From assembly GCA_963763135.1 (NCBI GenBank), contig CAVXNJ010000004.1, positions 682,001 to 746,000 on the forward strand: a stretch of 64,000 nt of DNA, written 5' to 3'. This DNA comes from JANMZO01 sp963763135 (GTDB lineage Bacteria; Actinomycetota; Acidimicrobiia; Acidimicrobiales; JANYDT01). The notes below the pieces were generated by a model. That model was not told the DNA's origin and made no database searches. It saw only the letters and a program-made list of their open reading frames with translations. Position 1 is the first letter of the stretch, and every line of letters begins with the position of its first letter. Shown piece by piece: positions 34,571 to 43,509 of this stretch. The position numbers and the translations under genes are program-made.

Positions 34571-35983
34571 ATGAACGAGATCGTGACACTGACGGCGACG
34601 GAATTGAGCCGACGGGTGCGAGGTGGCGAGTTGTCAGCGGCCGAAGTGGTCGACGCCCATCTGGAGCGAATCGCTGAGGTGAACCCGGCGGTCAACGCAT
34701 TGGTCGACGTCTTCAACCTGTCGGCGCGGGCCCTGGCCACGGAGGCCGATCGGCGACGCGCCGTCGGCGCCGAGTTGGGCCCACTGCATGGGGTCCCGGT
34801 AACGGTGAAGATGAACATCGACGTCGAGGGTGAGCCGACCACATGGGGAGTCCCGGCGTTGGCCGGTCAGATTGCGTCGATGGACGCTCCCATGGTCGAA
34901 CGGATCCGTGCGGCGGGCGGGATCATCATCGGCCGCACGAACCTGCCCGACCTGGCCCTACGTGTACATACGGATTCGTCGATGTACGGTCTGACCAAGA
35001 ACCCCTGGAATCCGCATCGAACATGCGGAGGGTCGAGCGGCGGGGAAGCGGTGGCACTGGCGACGGGAATGACGGCGCTCGGCCTCGGAAACGACATCGG
35101 GGGATCGTTGCGCAATCCCACGACCTGTTGCGGGACCGCCTCTATCAAGCCGTCGCGCCATCGTGTGCCCGATGCCGCTACGACGGTTCCGGGCGTCGGC
35201 TCCTACGGGGTCGACTCGTTGAACGTCCAGGGCCCCATGGCCCGGACTATCGCCGATGTTCGGCTGGGGCTGAGTGTCGTAGCGGGTACGCATCCCCGTG
35301 ATCCCGGTACGGTCCCGGCGTCAGCCGGTTTCGGTATGCCGGATCGGCCGCTGCGGGTTGCGCTGCTGCCGGAACCTCCGGGAGGCGGGACCGACTACGA
35401 AGTGAGCGAAGCGGTGCGCTCCGCCGGTCGTGTGCTCGAGAGCCAGGGGCACGGTGTCGAGGAAGCGGTTCCGCCACGATATGAAGATGCACTCGCGGTA
35501 TGGGGCGGAGTACTGACCGGTAGCTTCGCCCCGAATTTCGATTCTATGTGGTCGGTTCTCGGTGAAGACGCCAAGACATTTCTCGCCAGCAGCTACGAGG
35601 CGACCAAGCATTTCAACCTCGAGATATTCTGCGCGCTTATTGAACAGCAGCGGGCCATTGCGGAAGCGTGGGCCGGCTTCTTCGAGCGCTACGACGTGAT
35701 CGTGTCACCCGTGTGGGCACGCTTGCCGTTCACGGTCGGGACCGATCTGACCGATATCCCATGGGTGAGCGAGACCTTCCGAACCGTCCAGCCGGCCAAC
35801 CTGCTGGGGCTCCCGGCTGCGGTCACGTCGGTGGCCAAGGCGACGACCCCCGACGGTGAAATCCCGATCGGAGTCCAGGTGATCGGTCCGTGGCTCGCCG
35901 ATGAGCGCTGCCTGGCCACCGCGGAAATCCTCGAGGCGGAACTCGCCCTCACCACGCCAATCGACCCGCGTCGGGTTTACTAG
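34571..35983 (+). CDS. amidase signature family enzyme
   Basis: The 470-aa amidase has the Ser-cisSer-Lys triad: Lys80 (VPVTVKMNID), Ser155 (TCGGSSGGE) and Ser179 (NDIGGSLRNP). The spacing is that of GatA-type amidases. It hydrolyses an amide bond; the C-terminal half around residues 300-360 would determine substrate. It is divergent from the epoxide hydrolase gene (142 bp between starts). TACGTGTACATA at 34959-34970 is one of the iterated palindromes. Confidence 0.87.
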   Translation: MNEIVTLTATELSRRVRGGELSAAEVVDAHLERIAEVNPAVNALVDVFNLSARALATEADRRRAVGAELGPLHGVPVTVKMNIDVEGEPTTWGVPALAGQIASMDAPMVERIRAAGGIIIGRTNLPDLALRVHTDSSMYGLTKNPWNPHRTCGGSSGGEAVALATGMTALGLGNDIGGSLRNPTTCCGTASIKPSRHRVPDAATTVPGVGSYGVDSLNVQGPMARTIADVRLGLSVVAGTHPRDPGTVPASAGFGMPDRPLRVALLPEPPGGGTDYEVSEAVRSAGRVLESQGHGVEEAVPPRYEDALAVWGGVLTGSFAPNFDSMWSVLGEDAKTFLASSYEATKHFNLEIFCALIEQQRAIAEAWAGFFERYDVIVSPVWARLPFTVGTDLTDIPWVSETFRTVQPANLLGLPAAVTSVAKATTPDGEIPIGVQVIGPWLADERCLATAEILEAELALTTPIDPRRVY

Positions 35984-36073
35984 GCAGGCAGGTCTGCGGG
36001 CGTTCTTGGAGCCCTGGTCGCTCCACGAGCGACCAGGTGCACGACTATCGACGTCGGTTCCGGTGGCGGCGGG

Positions 36074-37348
36074 TCAGTTGGACTTAGCCGCCTCGGCCGG
36101 AGCGAGCGCAGCGGCGGCCGCGGCCGACGCACCGGCCGAAACCCGACCGGCCTGGGCTTGCGTGATGGCCATGGCCTCGGAAGCCTTGGGATCGCGTTTG
36201 ATCTGCGCCACGATGGCTGCCCCGGCGCCCGCCATGAGTCGGACCTTGTCGGCTTCGACCCGCTTGGCGGAGCGCTGCTGAGCAGCGGAGTACGAATTGA
36301 TCTCCGGAATGACGTAACGGGCGAAAAGGTCCCAGCTCCGACGGGTGTTCTCCGGGTTAGCCCAGTCGTGGGCGAAGCCGAGGATCGTTCCGCAGCCTCC
36401 CGTCGAGTCAATCACCTTCCGGATCGCCGTCACCATTTCGTCGGGGGTGCCGACCACCGAAGCGCTCAGGCCATCGCTCGTAGCGGCGTCGGTGGCCCGA
36501 AGCAATCCCCACTTGTCTTCCACGTGCACGGAGTTGGGCCGGCCGAGCACCCGGACGTTGTACTCGTTGTTCCAACGTTGCAGCCCGTCGACGGCCTCCG
36601 CGCTGGCCTGTTCCTTGGTTTCGGCAAGATGCCAGCTCATGAGCACCCGCCACTGGCTGCGATCAGCCTTACCGCCAGTCGAGGCATGCTCGGCCGCGGC
36701 TGCTTCGGCAAAGGACCACTGCGTCGGAAGCGCGAGGATTCCCTCGGATGACGTTGAAGCGATCGACAGCACCCCGATGCCGTACTTTCCGGCCAACTTC
36801 ATGCCGGATGGCGAAATGCTCGAGGCCACGGCCATCGGCATGTCGATCTGCCGTGGAAGGATCGGAAGGGCGGCCTTGTTCAGTTTGAACCAGTCGGTCT
36901 CATAGGAAACCTCTTCGCCCCGAAGCAATTGCCGGATCACTCCGAGCGCCTCGTCTTGCATATCGCGTTGACGGAGCGGGTCGATGCCGAGCATGTCGGC
37001 GTCTGACGGCAGCGCGCCCGGGCCACTGCCGAACATCGCCCGGCCTCCGGTCATCTGGTCGAGTTGCACAATCCGCTGGGCCACGTTGAACGGGTGATGG
37101 TACGGCAGCGACGTGACTCCGGTACCGAGCATGATCCGATGGGTTCGTTCTCCGGCGGCCGCCAGGAACATTTCCGGGCTGGCGATCATCTCCCAGCCGG
37201 TGGAGTGGTGCTCGCCGCACCAGAACTCGTCGAAGCCCAGCCGGTCGAGTTGCTCGACGTGATCGAGATCCCGACGGAACTGCAGCATCGGGTCTTCGCC
37301 GAGGGGGTGGTGGGGCGCGAGGAAGGAGCCGAAGCGAATTCGTGACAT
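36074..37348 (-). CDS. LimB-like luciferase-family monooxygenase with Ala-rich tail
   Basis: This 424-aa flavin-dependent enzyme resembles limonene 1,2-monooxygenase-type proteins: RFGSFLAPHHPLGED, DEFWCGEHHSTGWEMIASPE, RIMLGTGVTSLPYHHPFNVA and MFGSGPGALPSDA. It would use FMNH2 or F420H2 and O2 to oxidise a hydrophobic substrate. The last ~45 residues (TQAQAGRVSAGASAAAAAAL) are Ala-rich low complexity beyond the usual end of the family. Together with the nearby epoxide hydrolase a terpene-like epoxidation/hydrolysis route is possible, but no other terpene genes are present. Confidence 0.82.
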   Translation of the reverse strand: MSRIRFGSFLAPHHPLGEDPMLQFRRDLDHVEQLDRLGFDEFWCGEHHSTGWEMIASPEMFLAAAGERTHRIMLGTGVTSLPYHHPFNVAQRIVQLDQMTGGRAMFGSGPGALPSDADMLGIDPLRQRDMQDEALGVIRQLLRGEEVSYETDWFKLNKAALPILPRQIDMPMAVASSISPSGMKLAGKYGIGVLSIASTSSEGILALPTQWSFAEAAAAEHASTGGKADRSQWRVLMSWHLAETKEQASAEAVDGLQRWNNEYNVRVLGRPNSVHVEDKWGLLRATDAATSDGLSASVVGTPDEMVTAIRKVIDSTGGCGTILGFAHDWANPENTRRSWDLFARYVIPEINSYSAAQQRSAKRVEADKVRLMAGAGAAIVAQIKRDPKASEAMAITQAQAGRVSAGASAAAAAALAPAEAAKSN

Positions 37349-37438
37349 GCGTGGAACCCTACCGGTGATGCTGTGTCAGTTCGAGTTTGGCAATAGGTCG
37401 GCCAAAGCGCTACGCCCACCGAGTACCTTTTCTTCACT

Positions 37439-38791
37439 GTGAATCACCCGAGCGATATGACCGGTCGAAGCGCTGACCGGGATCGTGGTGGCGCAATCGA
37501 AGGCGGCCACCCGGATGATCTTGTCGCTCCCGACGCCGTCCTGGCGGCGTCACCCAGTCCGCAGGCAGAAGCCCGAACCTTGCGGACGTTTCGCCTCGAC
37601 ACCGGACGCTCGTTCTTCCAGGGCATCTCGGAGAGTTACGGACGGACCTTCTTTCTCCTGATCGCACTGAAGGAATTCAACGCGCCCTCGAGTGCGAAAT
37701 CGCTGATCGCCGGGGCCGGTGGCTTCGGCATGCTGCTCAGCCCGCTGCTCGTGTCCGTGGTGATGAAGCGACGCTGGCGCACTTCACTGGTGGCTTCGAC
37801 GGTCGTGGCCATCGGCGGTACCGCGCTGATTCTTCCCCTCCTCGTCCACGATCTGCGGGTCTACGTGGTGTCGGCGATGATCGCGCTGGCGGTGGCCGAT
37901 CTCGTTACCGTGCTACTCGCGCCGATCTACGCCTCGAACTATCCGATCAGAAAGCGCGGTCAATTGGTGGGCCGCAGCATCATGGTGCGGGTCGCGTCGG
38001 CGGCTGCAGTGGGAGCGGTGGTTGGCGGATTCCTCAAGCGGGACATCCGTCGATGGCCACTGGTTGTTGCGCTCGGATTGTTTGCCTGGCTGGCCCAGGC
38101 GCTGTTCCTTCGCCGGATTCCCTCGGAACCACTTCCTCTGCTACCGGCCGACCGCTCCGCTACGCGCAGGCGACTCCAGCTTCTGAAGACCGACTCCATT
38201 CTCCGGAACACGCTGGCCTCGTGGATGTTCATGGGTCTGGCCAACTTGATGACGATCCCGCTGCGGGTCGAATACCTCGGCAACCCCAAGTACGGAATCA
38301 ACGCCGACGCGGCCAAGGTCGCATTGCTGACCGTGACCATCCCAGCGCTCGTGCGGCTCGTGCTCACCCCGGTGTTCGGCTGGATCTTCGATCGCATGAA
38401 CTTCTTCGGATTGCGCATCTCGATCAACATCGCGTTCGGTTTGAGCATCGGGTTGTTCTTCGCCAGCCGCTCCACCCTCGGTCTTGTCGTCGCATCCATG
38501 GCGTTTGGCATCGGCATCGCCGGTGGTGACGTGCTGTGGAGCCTGTGGGCCACGAAATTCGCGCCCGAGGATCAGGTGGCCGACTACATGTCCCTCCACA
38601 CGTTCTCCACCGGCATCCGGGCCGTTTCCGCCCCGTTTATCGGCTTCTGGCTCGTCGGTTCGTTTCCAGCACGAACGGTCGGTGTCGTATGCATGCTTAT
38701 GACTGTGGTCGGCTCGGCGCTGATCGTGCCCGACATGCTCCGGACCCTTCAACGGACACTGAATCGCGCCGAACCGGCTGAGTCAGGCTGA
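37439..38791 (+). CDS. MFS transporter
   Basis: The 450-aa protein has ~12 membrane helices. A hydrophilic N-terminus of ~60 residues precedes the first helix; YGRTFFLLIALKEFNAP, FGMLLSPLLVSVVMKRRWR and RLVLTPVFGWIFDRMN are the MFS-like segments. The C-terminal half continues with WATKFAPEDQVADYMSLH. The substrate is not predictable. GTG 37439 is used; ATG 37457 is an alternative. TATGCATGCTTA at 38688-38699 is an iterated palindrome. Confidence 0.78.
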   Translation: MNHPSDMTGRSADRDRGGAIEGGHPDDLVAPDAVLAASPSPQAEARTLRTFRLDTGRSFFQGISESYGRTFFLLIALKEFNAPSSAKSLIAGAGGFGMLLSPLLVSVVMKRRWRTSLVASTVVAIGGTALILPLLVHDLRVYVVSAMIALAVADLVTVLLAPIYASNYPIRKRGQLVGRSIMVRVASAAAVGAVVGGFLKRDIRRWPLVVALGLFAWLAQALFLRRIPSEPLPLLPADRSATRRRLQLLKTDSILRNTLASWMFMGLANLMTIPLRVEYLGNPKYGINADAAKVALLTVTIPALVRLVLTPVFGWIFDRMNFFGLRISINIAFGLSIGLFFASRSTLGLVVASMAFGIGIAGGDVLWSLWATKFAPEDQVADYMSLHTFSTGIRAVSAPFIGFWLVGSFPARTVGVVCMLMTVVGSALIVPDMLRTLQRTLNRAEPAESG

Positions 38792-38799
38792 ACCGTGCA

Positions 38800-39456
38800 C
38801 TACAGACGTCGACGGAGGTATCGCAGGAACACCCAGTCGTCGTCGATTCCGTGCGACGCCAGCGAATAGCGGCGGGGCTCAAACGGCGTATCGGCAAAGG
38901 CGCGTTGAATGGTTCCCCCGACGGCCTGCGGCGACAGCGTGAGGCTGACTTCGTCGAACAGATCGGCCTCGAGGAACGTGGTGTTGATGCGGGGTCCACC
39001 TTCGCACGAGACGCGGTCGATACCTCGCTGTTTCATTTCACGTAATGCGGCGTTCAGGTCGATGTCGTCGTGACCGGCCCGGATCGTTGCGATGTGGTTC
39101 GGAACGTCGGTGGCCCCGACGGTTGTGACCAGCGTGGTTCGTTCATCCCGCCACAGGGGTGATTCCCAGTCCTCTTTCGGATGGCGCGAGGCCACGAAGA
39201 TCCGGACTCCGGCATGCTTCGACGGTTTGTAGTTCTCATGACGTGCGGTGCTGGCCCCGACGAACACGGCTCCGTGCTCACGCCGCATAAGACCGAGAAG
39301 CGCCCGGTCGGTGTCGTTGCCAAGCGGTCCGCTGGTCCCGCCGATGTCAACGGCACTGTCAACCGATGCCACCATGATTGAGCTCACCCACGGACGGTCG
39401 AGGAACAGGGGACGCTCCACCCGGTAGTGGTCGAGGACTTCTTCGCTGGCTGGCAT
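38800..39456 (-). CDS. RibD C-terminal/dihydrofolate-reductase-like protein
   Basis: The 218-aa single-domain protein shows the RibD_C pattern: RPWVSSIMVASVDSAVDIGG, IFVASRHPKEDW, SCEGGPRINTTFLEADLFDEVSLTLSP. The family reduces pteridine or pyrimidine compounds with NADPH; the RibD deaminase domain is absent. ATG 39456 (MPASEEVLDHY) is used since the open frame upstream is not conserved. The stop is nine bases from the MFS stop, convergent. Confidence 0.83.
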   Translation of the reverse strand: MPASEEVLDHYRVERPLFLDRPWVSSIMVASVDSAVDIGGTSGPLGNDTDRALLGLMRREHGAVFVGASTARHENYKPSKHAGVRIFVASRHPKEDWESPLWRDERTTLVTTVGATDVPNHIATIRAGHDDIDLNAALREMKQRGIDRVSCEGGPRINTTFLEADLFDEVSLTLSPQAVGGTIQRAFADTPFEPRRYSLASHGIDDDWVFLRYLRRRL

Positions 39457-39525
39457 CGATGCAGTTTTAGCCCAAGAGTGACGCCCATGCGCCCGATCGC
39501 TCCACAGTGGACCTAGCGTTGAGGC

Positions 39526-40704
39526 GTGCAGAACGACGCAAGTCAACCGGCCTTTGCCGGCGAAACGAGCCGACGATTGGCACCGCGACCGTTGCTGCCG
39601 ACCGAACGCACGATGATCCAGGGCATCGGTGTCGCCCGATGGGCGGTATGGGGTTGGCTGGTTCTCACGGCCTTTCTGCAACGCGACGATCTTCGCCATC
39701 CAGTCATTGCCGGCGTCGCCGTGGGTGTGGCCCTGGCGTGGACGCTCGTGTGCACGAAGCTACTTCGCGAACGGCCTGAGTTGCTGATGAGTCCGCAGGT
39801 CGTGGTTACGGAACTGGTTCTCGGATGGGGTCTCCTCGTAATCGACGGATGGGTGTTCGAAGCCGGTCACAGTTTCCAACGCGGGCAGAGCCTCGCTGGG
39901 AACTGGCCGCTCATCGCCGTGCTCTTCGCGGCGACCGCGCTCGGTCCGTGGTGGGGTGGCGGGCTCGCGGCCGCCGTCGGGACCGGACGATTCTTCGGTG
40001 GTCTCGTCAACGGCGTGCCCAGTTGGCCCGGCGAGCGGATCGTCTCGGCGATCGCCACGATCGTGTTCTACGGCGTTGGCGCCATGGTGTGGGGTTTCGT
40101 CACGCGACGCCTGCGAACGGTGGAGGGTGAAGTGGCGATGGTGCGAGCCCGCGATGAGGTGGCCCGGACCTTGCACGACGGGGTACTCCAGACGTTGGCG
40201 CTGGTGGAACGTCGGACCCGATCGACTGACCCGGAACTGGCCGCTGTCGCGCGACGCAGCGATCGCGAGTTGCGGTCCTGGCTGTTCCACGGTGCAGCAG
40301 GAGACGACGAGAGCGACGCGGACCTGGCCAACCAACTGCGGCGGACAGCCGACCGGATCAGCCAGTCCTACGATCTTCCGGTCACAGTGTCGGTGGTTGA
40401 CGACGGCGATCTTGTCGTTCCCACAGAGCTCCTGAGCGCGATTTGTGGAGCCGCAGGCGAAGCGCTCACGAATGCCGCGAAACATGCCGATGCATCTCGG
40501 GTGGTCGTGTTCGGCGAGATTGACGATGACGGGGTGGTATTCGTGTCGGTCCGCGACGATGGCAAGGGGTTTGAACCCACAAACACGAAGGGCCGGGTCG
40601 GACTCGAACACTCGATCAAACGGCGAATGACGGAGGTCGGCGGACGCGTGGAAATAGTAAGTGAACCTACTAAAGGTACGGAGGTACGGCTGTGGAGCAG
40701 GTAG
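39526..40704 (+). CDS. sensor histidine kinase, NarL-type
   Basis: The 392-aa protein has four to five membrane helices (residues ~35-190) with no large extracellular domain. It then has a HisKA_3 motif with H217 in ARTLHDGVLQTLALVERR and a HATPase (AAGEALTNAAKHADASRVVV, DDGKGFEP, GRVGLEHSIKRRMTEVGGRV). The start is the GTG at 39526. Its 3' end overlaps the response regulator start by 13 bp. TAAGTGAACCTA (40658-40669) uses GTA-AGT-GAA-CCT-ACT-AAA codons, unlike the surrounding GC-rich codons. Confidence 0.88.
   Translation: MQNDASQPAFAGETSRRLAPRPLLPTERTMIQGIGVARWAVWGWLVLTAFLQRDDLRHPVIAGVAVGVALAWTLVCTKLLRERPELLMSPQVVVTELVLGWGLLVIDGWVFEAGHSFQRGQSLAGNWPLIAVLFAATALGPWWGGGLAAAVGTGRFFGGLVNGVPSWPGERIVSAIATIVFYGVGAMVWGFVTRRLRTVEGEVAMVRARDEVARTLHDGVLQTLALVERRTRSTDPELAAVARRSDRELRSWLFHGAAGDDESDADLANQLRRTADRISQSYDLPVTVSVVDDGDLVVPTELLSAICGAAGEALTNAAKHADASRVVVFGEIDDDGVVFVSVRDDGKGFEPTNTKGRVGLEHSIKRRMTEVGGRVEIVSEPTKGTEVRLWSR
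40656..40671. repeat. iterated palindrome TANGYNNRCNTA, extended dyad copy
   Basis: AGTAAGTGAACCTACT, core 40658-40669, near the 3' end of the kinase gene. Confidence 0.65.
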
Positions 40705-41315
40705 TTCGTGTGGTGCTGGCTGACGATCACGCCATCGTGCGGGCCGGACTCAAGTCGGAACTGGGTCCCGGGTTCAACGTCGTGGGGGAGGCCGACGACG
40801 CAGAAGGCGCGATCGATGTGGTCAACGCCCGTAAACCCGACCTGGTCATCAGCGATCTCCATATGCCACGTGGTGGTGGTCTGGCCGTGGTGCGGGCATG
40901 CGCCACGATGTCGCCGATAGTCATTCTGACCGTCAGCGAGGCGGAGCAGGACCTGCTCGAAGCGGTCGCCTGCGGAGCGGCCGGCTATTTGCTGAAGACC
41001 ACGCCGATCGACGAACTGCGGGCGGCGCTTCGCAAGGCGGCCCAGGGTGAGCCGGTCTTCAGCCCGTCGTTGGCGGCCCTGGTGCTCGGAGAGTTCCGGC
41101 GTCTTTCGAAGCAGTCCGGTGGGACACCGCTTTCCAATCGTGAGCGTGAGGTTCTGCAGTTGGTCGCCCGCGGCCACTCGTACGGGGAGATCGGCGCTCA
41201 GCTGTTCATCGCCGCGAAGACCGCCGAGAACCACGTGCGGAACATCCTCGGAAAGTTGCAGCTGACCCGGCGCGCTGAGCTGGTGCGCTACGCCGTCGAG
41301 CACGGGATCGACTAG
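40692..41315 (+). CDS. LuxR/NarL-family response regulator
   Basis: The 207-aa regulator has acidic residues DD at 11-12, phospho-acceptor D55 (LVISDLHMPRGGG) and LLKTTPIDELR, then a LuxR helix-turn-helix (LSNREREVLQLVARGHSYGEI, KTAENHVRNILGKLQLTRRAE). The GTG start overlaps the kinase gene. The membrane protein at 41458 follows after 142 bp and could be a target or a co-transcribed gene. Confidence 0.9.
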   Translation: MEQVVRVVLADDHAIVRAGLKSELGPGFNVVGEADDAEGAIDVVNARKPDLVISDLHMPRGGGLAVVRACATMSPIVILTVSEAEQDLLEAVACGAAGYLLKTTPIDELRAALRKAAQGEPVFSPSLAALVLGEFRRLSKQSGGTPLSNREREVLQLVARGHSYGEIGAQLFIAAKTAENHVRNILGKLQLTRRAELVRYAVEHGID

Positions 41316-41452
41316 CCGTGTCGCCAATTAGCTGACCGGATCGAGCGAGCGGCACCCGATACGGGTGGTCCGTCGGACCCAGTTCAGGCGATCGCCCAGC
41401 CACAGCTGGGGGACCTGCCGGGTGTCGCCGTGGGGTCGGCGTCGGGATGCTC

Positions 41453-41464
41453 TATGCATGCCTA
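41453..41464. repeat. iterated palindrome TANGYNNRCNTA over a start codon
   Basis: TATGCATGCCTA contains the ATG (41458-41460) of the 683-aa membrane protein. It is the only copy not inside a coding interior. Confidence 0.6.
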
Positions 41465-43509
41465 CGAATCCTCCGGTTGAACCATCGCCCGACCAGCTCG
41501 CCTTGCCGCCCGATCCCGTCTCACAGGATCCACCGTCCGATGCAACAGAATCCCGTGGCGCGTCTCCGTCGACCCGGTTGTTGCGACTGTGGTCGACGAT
41601 CACACCACGCGAACACCCGGTGGCCTGGTTGGCGATAGCGGGTGCCGGCCTGGTTCTCACCGCTGCGCTGTCGAGCACAACTGCGAACTGGGAGAGCGTC
41701 TCCATCTGGCAGCGTCTGGGTGGGATGATTGCGCTTCATCTCACGATCGCCGTACTCGGTGAGAAGCTGCGATCCTCGGTTCCGAAGACGGCGCAGGCGC
41801 TCGCCCACCTCGGTGCCACGCTATTCGTGCCGACCGGAATCTCGGCGGTTGCTGCAGGCGGCGGATCGTGGCGAAGTTGCATTCTGGCCGGAGGAGCCGT
41901 CGGGTTGATGGCACTCGAAGTGCAGGCCCGGCGATGGAACTCCCGATGGATGAACAGGCTTCAGGTCGGGGCCGTCACGCTCGGCGTGGCTGGTTTCGCC
42001 GCCATCGCCCATGTGCCGGTTGGGCTGTTGCTCGGTCTGGCTGCTGCGGGTGTGATGATGACCTCCACCCGGCACATCGAGTCCGTTTCGCTGGCGCTCC
42101 TTACGGCGCTGACCCCGGTGCTGGCCTTGGTGGCCCGGACGAAATTCGGACCGGGCACGATCAGTGAACTCGGTGCCAACGGCCGGTCGCTCGCCTGGGC
42201 GGCGCCACTGGCAGGTCTGCTTGCCGCAGCCGTATTCGTTCAGTTGTCGAGAATGTATGCGCGCTGGCAAATCTGGTTGGTTGGTGCCGCACTCGCGTCG
42301 TCTGTCAGCGGTGGAATTATCGGCTTGGCGTATCTTCAGCCCTCACCGACGGTTGCTGCGTGCGGGGCGCCGATGCTGCTTGTGCTGTTCGAGTTGGCCG
42401 CTCACGGCCGCCTCGTGGAACGACTCCTACCCGACGATGCCGGTCGGGCACGGTCGTACAACGGTTTCGTCGAGTTCTTCGAAGTCATTACGGTGGCGGT
42501 CCTCCTCTCGCAGTCCTTCGGTTACCGCGTCGCTCAACCCCGCTACATTCCGCTGGTGATCGCGTCGATCGGGCTGGCACTCGGGGCCGCCCGTTCGCAC
42601 CGGCTGTTTGTTCCTCAGGCCGGCGCAGCGACCGGCTCGGCCCTCTGTTCCGTCGGGGCTTTGGCCACGATTTCAGACTCGGCGTGGCCGGTGGCGTGGT
42701 GCATGTGGCTCGCGGTTGTCGCAATTGCGTGGATTCTCCGGAGCCGGGCGGTGGGGAACCTGGCCGGCGTTGCGGCACCGGTTCTGCTGGTCGCTGAGTT
42801 GTTCGACGCCGGTGTGCGGCATCAGACGTGGCAGGGTGTCCTTGTTGCGGTGGCGATCGGGGCGTTTGTGGTTTCGGCCGGCCTCCGGAAAGGCCTCACG
42901 CCGCTGGATGCGACCGGCATCACGGCGCTTCTGCTGGTCGCCTTGGGGTTTGAACGTTCGATCCATCAAGCCATCGCGTTCACCGGCTTCGGACTCGTGG
43001 TGTTTGCGGTTGGCCGGGTTCACGGGCACCGACCGACGGAGCGGTTCGGCCAAGCGAGTGCCGCCGTTGGAGCGCTCTGGATCTACGGGCTCTGGTCGGC
43101 CACCGGGCTGGTGAAGTACGACGTCCTCTCGATCGTGCTCGTGACCCTCGCCGTCGTCGGGGAACGGTACGCCCGTTCCAAGCAGACGAGTGGGGCAACC
43201 GCGGGACCGGAGTTCCTCGCTCCAACGCTCTACTCGTCGGTGTACCTGCTCGCGACGGCCTTTGCCGAACAGGCTTCGACCCGAATCGGTGCGGCCATCC
43301 TGCTCGGCATCGTGGCCCTGGCGGTTGGTGTGCTTACGAAACGGCCGGCTGTGGCGATTGGCGGGTCGATCACCGTCGCCGGTGCCGGGACCATCGCCAC
43401 TTGGGAGCAACTCGGAACCATGCCCACGTGGGCGTGGCTGCTACTCGGAGGGCTCGGTTTGCTGGGGCTCGCCGTCGTCGTCGAGCGTCGTCGAACACTC
43501 AAGGCCTAA
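41458..43509 (+). CDS. large polytopic membrane protein, 683 aa, unknown
   Basis: Not recognised. After a ~55-residue Pro-rich N-terminus, the rest is almost continuous hydrophobic helices (about 18-20), e.g. HPVAWLAIAGAGLVLTAALS and LLLGLAAAGVMMTSTRHIES. It has few charged loops and no enzyme motif. The general pattern resembles DUF2157/DUF2339-like proteins, but I cannot place it firmly. ATG 41458 is chosen because upstream codons are not hydrophobic and lie in the regulatory gap. It ends 4 bp inside the convergent phosphatase gene. Confidence 0.65.
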   Translation: MPTNPPVEPSPDQLALPPDPVSQDPPSDATESRGASPSTRLLRLWSTITPREHPVAWLAIAGAGLVLTAALSSTTANWESVSIWQRLGGMIALHLTIAVLGEKLRSSVPKTAQALAHLGATLFVPTGISAVAAGGGSWRSCILAGGAVGLMALEVQARRWNSRWMNRLQVGAVTLGVAGFAAIAHVPVGLLLGLAAAGVMMTSTRHIESVSLALLTALTPVLALVARTKFGPGTISELGANGRSLAWAAPLAGLLAAAVFVQLSRMYARWQIWLVGAALASSVSGGIIGLAYLQPSPTVAACGAPMLLVLFELAAHGRLVERLLPDDAGRARSYNGFVEFFEVITVAVLLSQSFGYRVAQPRYIPLVIASIGLALGAARSHRLFVPQAGAATGSALCSVGALATISDSAWPVAWCMWLAVVAIAWILRSRAVGNLAGVAAPVLLVAELFDAGVRHQTWQGVLVAVAIGAFVVSAGLRKGLTPLDATGITALLLVALGFERSIHQAIAFTGFGLVVFAVGRVHGHRPTERFGQASAAVGALWIYGLWSATGLVKYDVLSIVLVTLAVVGERYARSKQTSGATAGPEFLAPTLYSSVYLLATAFAEQASTRIGAAILLGIVALAVGVLTKRPAVAIGGSITVAGAGTIATWEQLGTMPTWAWLLLGGLGLLGLAVVVERRRTLKA

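Noticed and set aside
40692..41315. Possible riboswitch or leader upstream of the 683-aa membrane protein (41316-41457)
   Set aside because: No recognisable aptamer or terminator structure could be supported.
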